From contig CAJXHW010000136.1 in assembly GCA_913054565.1 (NCBI GenBank), positions 1-5,538 on the forward strand: DNA of 5,538 nucleotides, written 5' to 3'. This DNA is from an uncultured Kordia sp. (lineage in GTDB: Bacteria > Bacteroidota > Bacteroidia > Flavobacteriales > Flavobacteriaceae). Below the pieces are notes generated by a model. It ran no database searches and was not told the origin of the DNA. It worked only from the letters and a program-made list of their open reading frames with translations. The position numbers were made by a program, and so were the translations under genes. Position 1 is the first letter of the stretch, and the number at the start of each line of letters is the position of its first letter. Shown here one piece after another: positions 1-5,538 of this stretch.

Positions 1-506
1 CAATCAGGTAATAATTTAGTGTTGAAAATAAATACATTTGAATTTAAGGTTATAGTATCTGATACTAGTGGCTGGATAAAGCTTAAAAAATCAATATAAT
101 CTTTAAACAACACTTCTTCATCAAAATTTAAATGTACCATTGCTAGCTGATTTTCTGCAGAAAAATCGATAAATTCTCTGGTGTAAGATATTAGTTCTTC
201 TTTTAAGACATGAACACCTTCAAGTGTTATTTTAGAGTCTTTGTTTAAATTTATTGTAACATTAAAATACGGCAAATAAGTGTTTGAATGTTTCTTTAAA
301 TAAAATTTTGAAAACTCTGTATTGGGGAGTCTTTTAAAGATGTTAGTATATTTATAGTCCTTTTGTTTTGAATGAATTGTATAACTTATATTTTCTTTAA
401 AGAAGTTTTCAGGAAGATTTTTTAAACTAACTTGATCTGAAATTTGTAATGAATCTTCTTGGCAAGATATTAGTGAAATTAACAGTATAATAAGTATTCT
501 TTTCAT
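1..506 (-). CDS. Partial lipoprotein with an ExbD-like periplasmic segment (C-terminus beyond window)
   Basis: An open frame of 168 codons starts at the ATG at 506-504 on the minus strand and leaves the window without a stop. The N-terminus is a classic lipoprotein signal: Lys2-Arg3, a hydrophobic run, and lipobox Leu12-Ile-Ser-Cys15 followed by Gln-Glu-Asp, so the mature protein should be lipid-anchored through Cys15. Residues about 80-148 have a pattern (short strand VTINL, then KITLEGVHV, a helix LKEELISYTREF, strand MVHLNF, then a helix LFKDYIDFLSFIQPL) that resembles the periplasmic domain of ExbD/TolR proteins, but the usual ExbD transmembrane helix is replaced by the lipoprotein signal. 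That resemblance is by eye only. The start lies 6 bases after the folP stop, so the two are probably co-transcribed. No specific function can be assigned. Confidence 0.75.
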   Translation of the reverse strand, partial: MKRILIILLISLISCQEDSLQISDQVSLKNLPENFFKENISYTIHSKQKDYKYTNIFKRLPNTEFSKFYLKKHSNTYLPYFNVTINLNKDSKITLEGVHVLKEELISYTREFIDFSAENQLAMVHLNFDEEVLFKDYIDFLSFIQPLVSDTITLNSNVFIFNTKLLPD

Positions 507-512
507 GTGAGT

Positions 513-1334
513 TTACAATTGATTAATTATGGTAACACATTCAACAGCCTCTTTAACGTCATGAACTCTTAAAATTGAAGCACCTTTATGTAATGCTAGT
601 GTATTAACTATAGTTGTACCATTTAAAGCGTTTTGAGGACTTGTATTTAGGGTAGTATAAATCATTGATTTTCGCGATGCTCCAACCAATATTGGCAAAT
701 TAGTATTGGTAAACAAGTCTAAGTTGTTTAATAGTTGGTAGTTATGAGCAACTGTTTTGCCAAAACCAAATCCTGGATCAATGATAAGGTCATTAATGTT
801 TTGCTGTCTTGCTAAGGCAATTTTTTCAGAAAAATAATGTAAAATATCTTGAGTAACATCTTTGTAAACAGGGGAATTTTGCATGTTTTGTGGTGTGCCT
901 TGCATGTGCATAATAATATACGGCACATTTATTTCACCAATAGTTTTAAACATATTACTGTCCATTTCACCTGCAGAAATATCATTAATTAAAGCGGCAC
1001 CTATTTCAACACAAGCTTTTGCTACAGCACTTCTAAAGGTGTCAATTGAAATTAAAATTTCAGGAAACTCATTAAGTAATAACTTTATAACCGGAATAAT
1101 ACGTTTTAACTCTTCTTCTTCTGTAATATGAGCCGCGCCTGGTCTTGAGCTATAAGCCCCAAGATCAATAAAAGTAGCACCTTCTGTCAGCATTTTTTCA
1201 ACCTGATCTACAATGTTTTTTTCATTGCAATATTGCCCACCGTCGTAAAATGAATCAGGTGTTAAGTTTAAAATACCCATCACTTTTGGTGTGCTTAAAT
1301 TAATAAGTTGTCCTTTGCAATTAATTGTCATCAT
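513..1334 (-). CDS. folP: Dihydropteroate synthase (folate biosynthesis)
   Basis: Cytoplasmic enzyme that condenses 6-hydroxymethyl-7,8-dihydropterin pyrophosphate with p-aminobenzoate to give 7,8-dihydropteroate; it is the sulfonamide target. The 273-residue length is normal for the family. All signature blocks of the TIM-barrel are visible in order: GILNLTPDSFYDGG (20-33), IDLGAYSSRPGA (56-67), SIDTF (96-100), INDIS (116-120), the MHMQGTP segment (142-148), DPGFGFGK (186-193), GASRKS (218-223) and the closing RVHD (256-259). The second block has GAYSSRPG where the textbook form is GGESTRPG; the substrate-loop Arg64-Pro-Gly is kept. Two adjacent ATGs (1334 and 1331) could both initiate; I use the upstream one. 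It diverges from the DUF1599 gene and is followed at 6 bases by a lipoprotein gene. Confidence 0.97.
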   Translation of the reverse strand: MMTINCKGQLINLSTPKVMGILNLTPDSFYDGGQYCNEKNIVDQVEKMLTEGATFIDLGAYSSRPGAAHITEEEELKRIIPVIKLLLNEFPEILISIDTFRSAVAKACVEIGAALINDISAGEMDSNMFKTIGEINVPYIIMHMQGTPQNMQNSPVYKDVTQDILHYFSEKIALARQQNINDLIIDPGFGFGKTVAHNYQLLNNLDLFTNTNLPILVGASRKSMIYTTLNTSPQNALNGTTIVNTLALHKGASILRVHDVKEAVECVTIINQL

Positions 1335-1415
1335 TGATATTTCAATATTATTTCTACATACTGTTGCTATTCAGCAAAAAATCAACGAAATTTACGCAAA
1401 TTATACATAGTATCT
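1335..1415. promoter_or_regulatory. Divergent intergenic region between folP and the DUF1599 operon
   Basis: These 81 bases must hold the promoters for both directions unless one lies inside a gene. On the minus strand, TAAATTTC (1394-1387) matches five of the six fixed positions of the Bacteroidota -7 box TAnnTTTG. The nearest clear TTTG upstream (1422-1419) lies 24 bases away, a little far for a -33 element, so the match is weak. On the plus strand I see no good TAnnTTTG box. Two short inverted repeats are present: TTGCT/AGCAA with a 4-base loop (1364-1377), and CATAG-TAT-CTATG (1406-1418), which overlaps the DUF1599 start codon. They are too short to name a regulator. Confidence 0.4.
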
Positions 1416-1961
1416 ATGCAAAAAACAATGAAACAATACAATGAGGTTTTAAATGTTTGCAGAACCTTGTTTATCAATAAAATGAAAGATTACGGTAGTG
1501 CTTGGCGAATTTTACGATTACCATCATTAACCGACCAAATATTTATAAAAGCACAACGAATTAGAGGCTTACAGCAAAACGCAGAACAAAAAGTAGATGA
1601 AGGACAAGCATCCGAATTTATAGGCATTATTAATTACTCGTTAATGGCATTAATTCAACTTGAAAAAGGTGTAGTTGAGCAACCAGATTTAAGCTTAGAA
1701 GACGCTATCGTTTTATATGATAAGCAATTTAAAATAACAAGAGAGCTCATGGAGGCTAAAAACCATGATTATGGTGAGGCTTGGCGTGAAATGCGAATTG
1801 GATCATTAACAGATTTGATTTTACAAAAGCTATTACGTGTCAAACAAATTGAAGATAATAAAGGGAAAACATTAGTAAGCGAAGGTATAGATGCTAATTA
1901 TCAAGACATGATAAATTACTCTGTATTTGCATTAATTTTATTAAAAGAACAAGACGCATAA
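1416..1961 (+). CDS. DUF1599 protein with two tandem domain copies
   Basis: A 181-residue soluble protein with no signal peptide or membrane segment, so probably cytoplasmic. It consists of two copies of the same motif. Copy 1 (about 22-83) reads DYGSAWR (25-31), SLTDQI (37-42), K45, R48, EG (62-63), NYS (73-75), ALI (78-80). Copy 2 (about 115-177) reads DYGEAWR (118-124), SLTDLI (130-135), K138, R141, EG (156-157), NYS (167-169), ALI (172-174). The offset is 93 residues, becoming 94 after one extra residue in copy 2. I recognise this as DUF1599, which from memory Pfam also calls 'nucleotide modification associated domain 1' and describes as usually doubled in bacterial proteins. The biochemical activity is unknown to me. 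The conserved Asp, Arg, Lys and Asn-Tyr positions suggest a ligand or nucleotide site. It heads the plus-strand operon and diverges from folP. An ATG at codon 5 is an alternative start. Confidence 0.9.
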   Translation: MQKTMKQYNEVLNVCRTLFINKMKDYGSAWRILRLPSLTDQIFIKAQRIRGLQQNAEQKVDEGQASEFIGIINYSLMALIQLEKGVVEQPDLSLEDAIVLYDKQFKITRELMEAKNHDYGEAWREMRIGSLTDLILQKLLRVKQIEDNKGKTLVSEGIDANYQDMINYSVFALILLKEQDA

Positions 1962-1980
1962 AAACTTAACTTAGTAGCAT

Positions 1981-3207
1981 ATGAAGAATAGTATTGTATA
2001 TATATCACGATTATTAGTTGGAAGTTTACTGATTGTTTCAGGAGTTATAAAAGCAAATGATGCCGTAGGGTTTTCATATAAATTATACGATTATTTTACA
2101 GAGGGCGTGTTAGGAATGGAGTTTTTACAACCCTACACATTAGCCATGGCCGTAGTAATTTGTTTCATTGAAATTGTTTTAGGGACAGCATTAATATTTG
2201 GTTTAAAAGCAAAATTAACAACAACATTGAATTTATTAATGATGTTGTTTTTCACATTCTTAACATTTTATTCAGCGTATTACAATAAAGTTACTGATTG
2301 TGGGTGTTTTGGAGATGCTTTAAAACTAACCCCTTGGGAGTCATTCACAAAAGATGTGGTATTGTTAGTCTTTTCAGTAATCCTGTTTATGTATAGAAAA
2401 ACCATTTATCCTAATAGGAAGTTTAAAGATTTAAAATATATTTTACCGTCATTAATTTTAATTACATTATTTTCAGTTGGCGTTATTGGGTGGTGGTTTC
2501 CTGTTATATTTTCAATATTGGTATTCGGGCTAAAATTTATAATTAAGCGGATTGATAGTAACCAATGGCGTTTATTAAGTATTGGCGGAATTGCCGCTTT
2601 AGTATTTATGTTTTATACATACAATCATTTACCAATAGAAGATTTTAGACCCTATAAAATTTCAGAAAATATCTCTGAGGGTATGGAAGTAGCTCCAGAT
2701 GCGTTACCTGAAATTACCGAGTACAGTTGGAAATTTAAGGTAAATGGAGAAGAAAAAATATACCTTACAAATGGCTCGTATCCTCAAGTTGATGGTGATT
2801 TTATAGATGTAGAAACAAAAATAATTCAAGAAGCAGAGGCACCAAAAATTCATGATTTTACAATTGAAGGAACAGAAGATGATACACAGTTATATCTTTC
2901 AAAAGATAATGTATTGGTTATAGTTGCTTATGATTTTTCAAAATCGAGTGATGAAGGTTTTAAACGAGTTAAAAACACTGCCGATGCAGCTATAAAAAAA
3001 GGATACACGGTTATAGGTTTAACGGCAGAATCTGTAGAGAGTAGAGTAGCTAAAAAATCAGAATTTGGCCTAAATTTTGATTTCTTTTTCTGTGACGGAA
3101 CTACGCTTAAAACAATTGTGCGTGCTAATCCAGGTATATTTGAAATGGATAAAGCCACAATCAAGCAAAAGTTACACTGGAATGATATTGACAACTTAAA
3201 ACTCTAA
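1981..3207 (+). CDS. MauE/DoxX-like membrane protein with C-terminal thioredoxin-like domain (BT_3928 family)
   Basis: A 408-residue inner-membrane protein. Residues 1-140 form a DoxX/MauE-type four-helix bundle (helices near 8-24, 52-76, 79-100 and 121-137) with the family hallmark Asp106-Cys-Gly-Cys-Phe-Gly111 followed by TPWESFTKD. Further helices follow near 150-185 and 197-215. After DFRPYK (221-226) the chain is soluble, probably on the outer face. From about 287 (APKIHDF) to the end it looks like a thioredoxin-fold domain with strand VLVIVAYDF, helix, strand YTVIGLTA and an FFFCDGTTLKTIVRANPG segment, but it has no CxxC; its only cysteine is Cys371. MauE supports disulfide-rich methylamine dehydrogenase maturation, so a redox role is a reasonable inference, not shown. 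The start is 19 bases after the DUF1599 stop. The pairing with DUF1599 and tpiA recurs in Bacteroidota, from memory. Confidence 0.88.
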   Translation: MKNSIVYISRLLVGSLLIVSGVIKANDAVGFSYKLYDYFTEGVLGMEFLQPYTLAMAVVICFIEIVLGTALIFGLKAKLTTTLNLLMMLFFTFLTFYSAYYNKVTDCGCFGDALKLTPWESFTKDVVLLVFSVILFMYRKTIYPNRKFKDLKYILPSLILITLFSVGVIGWWFPVIFSILVFGLKFIIKRIDSNQWRLLSIGGIAALVFMFYTYNHLPIEDFRPYKISENISEGMEVAPDALPEITEYSWKFKVNGEEKIYLTNGSYPQVDGDFIDVETKIIQEAEAPKIHDFTIEGTEDDTQLYLSKDNVLVIVAYDFSKSSDEGFKRVKNTADAAIKKGYTVIGLTAESVESRVAKKSEFGLNFDFFFCDGTTLKTIVRANPGIFEMDKATIKQKLHWNDIDNLKL

Positions 3208-3213
3208 TGCCCT

Positions 3214-3849
3214 ATGCATAAAATTACCATACTATTTTTGGCCTTAACAACATTTGTTGTGGCACATAAAAGAAAAAAAAATTGGTCTGACACATATGTT
3301 GTAAAAGAAAAACCAATAATACCAATAGAAGAAATTGAAGCTTTTGTGGGGGCAGATGAATATTTGGTGACTTATGATGCAGGTGATTTTAACGGCGATA
3401 AACAAACTGATGCAGTGGTTGTTGTAGCACAATTAGATGAAATTAGTAAGTTTAAGAAAAATCAAACTCACTCAAAACGTAAAGTGCTAATCTTAAAACG
3501 AAATGATGAGGGCGCTTTGGAAAAATTACTTGAAAATGAAGATATTGTGTATTGTTATAAATGCGACTCCCCTTATGGTAGCCCTTTAACATCAATAGTG
3601 CTTTCAGGTAACACATTTGCTGTAGAGCATGAAGCAGGAAAAGCCAATAGATGGACGCGCATAATTACTTTTGAATATGATAGAGAAAAAGAGTTGTGGC
3701 TGTTGTTAAAAGATGCGTCATCCACATATAATATTATGAATAGTAAAGGATTTCAATCTGAAGTAAAAACAAAAGATGATTTTGGGTTTATCTATTTTGA
3801 AAATTATGATGCTTTTTCAGACGATTTAACTAAGAAATCTAAACATTAG
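3214..3849 (+). CDS. Exported hypothetical protein with EF-hand-like loop and CxxC pair
   Basis: A 211-residue protein that I cannot name. The N-terminus (MHKITILFLALTTFVVA) is a signal peptide with likely cleavage after about Ala17; there is no lipobox cysteine, so it is probably periplasmic or secreted. Residues 58-66 (DFNGDKQTD) follow the D-x-N-x-D-x-x-x-D calcium-loop pattern seen in dockerin and FG-GAP/VCBS-type proteins and are followed by a strand AVVVVAQ. Cys114-Tyr-Lys-Cys117 is a CxxC pair, followed by SPYGSPLTSIVLSGNTFAV and an RWTRIITFEYD strand, an arrangement common in exported beta-rich bacterial proteins of unknown role. The C-terminus is short, charged and ends in KKSKH. It begins 6 bases after the preceding stop, and its own TAG directly abuts the next gene's TTG, so it is an operon member. 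Function unknown. Confidence 0.8.
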   Translation: MHKITILFLALTTFVVAHKRKKNWSDTYVVKEKPIIPIEEIEAFVGADEYLVTYDAGDFNGDKQTDAVVVVAQLDEISKFKKNQTHSKRKVLILKRNDEGALEKLLENEDIVYCYKCDSPYGSPLTSIVLSGNTFAVEHEAGKANRWTRIITFEYDREKELWLLLKDASSTYNIMNSKGFQSEVKTKDDFGFIYFENYDAFSDDLTKKSKH

Positions 3850-4926
3850 TTGTTACAGTACTTACTAAATAAACTAGGTTATGCCCTGTTAACACTCTTT
3901 GGGGTGATAACAGTTATATTCTTTTTGTTTAATATTCTTCCCGGTGATCCTGCAAAAATGATGTTGGGGCAGAATGAGACTAGTGAACAGGTTGCTGCAA
4001 TTAAAAAAAAGTTCGGCTTTGATAAGCCGTTAAGCACACAATATGGCTATTATTTAAATGATTTATCCCCGTTGTCTTTTCATAGCAGCAACCCTCATGA
4101 TTACACAAGTCTAGCAACAAATAAATACAACAGTATCCACTTGTTTACAATAGGAACTATAGATGTAGTTATTAAACAACCCTTTTTAAGAACATCATTT
4201 GCTAAGCAAGGGAAACCTGTAAGTCAAATTATTTCAGAAACATTACCTAATACTGCAATATTAGCAATTGCATCAATCTTTTTAGCATTGCTTATAGGTG
4301 TTGTTTTTGGTGTTTTTTCTGCACTTTATAAAGATACTTGGATAGATAAATGCATTCAAATATTTAGTATATTGGGAATGAGTGTCCCTTCTTTTTTTAG
4401 CGCCATATTATTTGCTTGGTTGTTTGGCTATGTGTTACACGATCTTACTAATTTGGAAATGACCGGTAGTTTATATGAATTAGATGATTATGGAGAAGGC
4501 TTAGAGTTACAGTTAAAAAATTTAATATTACCAGCTTTTGTTTTAGGAATTAGACCTTTAGCAGTCGTTATACAGTTAATGCGAAATTCATTATTAGAGG
4601 TTTTTAATCAAGATTATATTAGAACGGCTAGAGCTAAAGGTTTATCAGAATATAATATTATAAAAAAACATGCACTTAAAAATGCAATGAATCCAGTAGT
4701 AACAGCAATTTCAGGATGGTTTGCATCATTATTGGCAGGAGCAGTATTTGTAGAGTATATATTTAACTGGAACGGATTAGGTAAAGAAATTGTTGATGCG
4801 TTAAATAGTTTAGATTTGCCAGTAATTATGGGGTCTGTTATTGTAATAGCAAGTATGTTTGTAATTATTAATATTTTTGTCGACATAATATACGGCTGGT
4901 TAGACCCGAAAATAAGGTTAAATTAA
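3850..4926 (+). CDS. ABC transporter permease, DppB/OppB type (TTG start)
   Basis: A 358-residue inner-membrane subunit of a peptide/nickel-type importer. The first helix (about 9-29) runs into LPGDPAKMMLG and the KKKFGFDKPL segment typical of DppB/OppB N-termini. Five more helices follow near 132-157, 169-195, 225-245, 283-305 and 325-348, and the end YGWLDPKIR is the family C-terminus. The cytoplasmic EAA loop that docks the ATPase is clear at 255-276 (DYIRTARAKGLSEYN, Gly264). Between the first helix and RTSF (114-117) there is about 40 residues more (71-112) than in the E. coli protein (339 aa). The start must be TTG at 3850: a stop codon lies immediately upstream in frame, and the first internal ATG (about codon 37) would remove the first helix. 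No partner permease, ATPase or binding protein is in the window; the substrate is unknown. Confidence 0.92.
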   Translation: MLQYLLNKLGYALLTLFGVITVIFFLFNILPGDPAKMMLGQNETSEQVAAIKKKFGFDKPLSTQYGYYLNDLSPLSFHSSNPHDYTSLATNKYNSIHLFTIGTIDVVIKQPFLRTSFAKQGKPVSQIISETLPNTAILAIASIFLALLIGVVFGVFSALYKDTWIDKCIQIFSILGMSVPSFFSAILFAWLFGYVLHDLTNLEMTGSLYELDDYGEGLELQLKNLILPAFVLGIRPLAVVIQLMRNSLLEVFNQDYIRTARAKGLSEYNIIKKHALKNAMNPVVTAISGWFASLLAGAVFVEYIFNWNGLGKEIVDALNSLDLPVIMGSVIVIASMFVIINIFVDIIYGWLDPKIRLN

Positions 4927-4938
4927 AAAATAATTAAA

Positions 4939-5451
4939 ATGATAAAATTTAAAACAGCATTAATAGCATTTGTGGCTATCATAATTAGTGCTTGTGCACA
5001 AGAGAAAACAGTTACAATGTTTGATGTATCAACATTGTCAGAAAAATTCACAGCATTAGATGGTTCTGAAATTACCTTTGAAAACATATTAAAAAAACAT
5101 AAAGGAAAAACTGTGGTTATTGATGTTTGGGCATCATGGTGTAGTGATTGTTTAAAAGGACTACCGTTAGTTAAAGAATTACAAGAAAAAACAGTAGCAG
5201 ATGATTTGGTTTATGTGTTTTTATCGGTAGATAGAAAACAAGACAACTGGAAAGCTGCTATTTCAAAACGCTCTATTAATGGAGACCATTATTTTGTGCC
5301 AACAGGTATGAAAGGTTCTTTTGGTAAAGCCATAGATTTAGATTGGATTCCGCGTTATATGGTAATTGGAAAAGATGGAAACATCAAATTATACAAAGCT
5401 GTTAAAGCAAATGATTCTAGAATTTTAGAGGCAATAAATGCTGATAAGTAA
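4939..5451 (+). CDS. TlpA-like thioredoxin-fold lipoprotein
   Basis: A 170-residue thiol-disulfide protein anchored by a lipid in the cell envelope. The signal has Lys3 and Lys5, a hydrophobic core and lipobox Ile16-Ser-Ala-Cys19. The mature part is a single TlpA/ResA-type thioredoxin domain: FTALDGSEITFENIL (about 37-51), strand TVVIDVWASW, active site Trp67-Cys68-Ser-Asp-Cys71, strand LVYVFLSVD, and the cis-proline region WIPRYMVI with Pro138, then GKDGNI. Both active-site cysteines and the cis-Pro are intact, so it should be redox-active, probably as a reductant of periplasmic disulfides like ResA or TlpA; direction and partner are inferred. The start is preceded by an A/T-rich TAATTAAA stretch typical of flavobacterial initiation, 12 bases after the permease stop. 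It lies 27 bases upstream of tpiA. Confidence 0.92.
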   Translation: MIKFKTALIAFVAIIISACAQEKTVTMFDVSTLSEKFTALDGSEITFENILKKHKGKTVVIDVWASWCSDCLKGLPLVKELQEKTVADDLVYVFLSVDRKQDNWKAAISKRSINGDHYFVPTGMKGSFGKAIDLDWIPRYMVIGKDGNIKLYKAVKANDSRILEAINADK

Positions 5452-5478
5452 ACGAAGTTTATAATATAGTATAAGATT

Positions 5479-5538
5479 ATGAGAAAGCAAATTGTTGCAG
5501 GAAATTGGAAAATGAATAATGATATAAACCAAACAAAA
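5479..5538 (+). CDS. tpiA: Triosephosphate isomerase, N-terminal fragment (continues beyond window)
   Basis: The first 20 codons, from ATG at 5479, read MRKQIVAGNWKMNNDINQTK. The segment AGNWKMN (7-13) is the diagnostic N-terminus of triosephosphate isomerase and contains the catalytic-site Asn9 and Lys11. The enzyme interconverts dihydroxyacetone phosphate and glyceraldehyde 3-phosphate in glycolysis and gluconeogenesis. The gene is cut by the window edge, not broken. It lies 27 bases after the TlpA-like gene. The gap (5452-5478) is very AT-rich and holds only a weak TTATA/TATAA inverted repeat (5459-5474) with no T-tract, so I see no terminator; tpiA is probably read from the upstream operon, although a promoter inside the preceding gene cannot be excluded. 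Confidence 0.96.
   Translation, partial: MRKQIVAGNWKMNNDINQTK

Noticed and set aside
883..1131. Plus-strand open frame of 82 codons inside folP
   Set aside because: It lies wholly antisense to folP, whose motifs are unambiguous, and its translation shows no recognisable domain.
513..1334. Acquired sulfonamide-resistance (sul-type) dihydropteroate synthase
   Set aside because: No mobile-element context, base composition matches the neighbours, and the gene sits in a chromosomal housekeeping arrangement, so it is taken as the native folP.
2928..3194. Minus-strand open frame of 88 codons inside the MauE/DoxX-like gene
   Set aside because: Antisense shadow of a well-supported coding region with family-like conservation; no domain or start context.
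3244..3432. Minus-strand open frame of 62 codons rich in Phe, Cys and Ile
   Set aside because: Antisense to the exported protein; the composition is what an AT-rich reverse strand gives, not a real membrane peptide.
4614..4886. Minus-strand open frame of 90 codons inside the permease gene
   Set aside because: Antisense to the EAA loop and last helices of the permease, which are clearly coding on the plus strand.
5452..5478. Possible terminator between the TlpA-like gene and tpiA
   Set aside because: The only inverted repeat is a 5-base all-AT stem (TTATA/TATAA) with no following T-tract, too weak to terminate.

Overview
The window is AT-rich, with A/T-rich gene starts, no strong Shine-Dalgarno sequences, short intergenic gaps and several protein families typical of Bacteroidota. 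The gene content and order (folP diverging from a DUF1599 gene, then a MauE/DoxX-type 'BT_3928 family' membrane protein, a TlpA-like lipoprotein and tpiA) point to a marine-type member of the Flavobacteriaceae. This assignment rests on recognising the protein families, not on a database search.

Layout. On the minus strand, positions 1-1334 hold two genes read leftwards: folP (dihydropteroate synthase, 513-1334) and, 6 bases downstream, a lipoprotein that runs off the left edge (1-506) and has a segment resembling the periplasmic domain of ExbD. An 81-base divergent intergenic region (1335-1415) separates them from a tightly packed plus-strand run: a tandem-domain DUF1599 protein (1416-1961), a polytopic membrane protein with a CGCFG motif and a thioredoxin-like tail (1981-3207), an exported protein with an EF-hand-like loop and a CxxC pair (3214-3849), a DppB/OppB-type ABC permease that appears to start with TTG directly after the previous stop (3850-4926), a TlpA-like thioredoxin lipoprotein (4939-5451), and the first 20 codons of tpiA (5479-5538). 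Gaps along this run are 19, 6, 0, 12 and 27 bases, so it reads as one operon of six genes ending in (or continuing past) tpiA.

How the genes may work together. FolP makes dihydropteroate in the cytoplasm and TpiA is glycolytic; both are housekeeping. The genes between them are mostly envelope proteins. Three consecutive non-transporter envelope products carry cysteine pairs (CGC in the membrane protein, CYKC in the exported protein, WCSDC in the lipoprotein), which suggests, as inference only, a small thiol-disulfide module outside the cytoplasm. The permease has no partner permease, ATPase or binding protein in view. No mobile elements, CRISPR arrays, tRNA or rRNA genes were seen, and there is no gene-free stretch above 300 bases.
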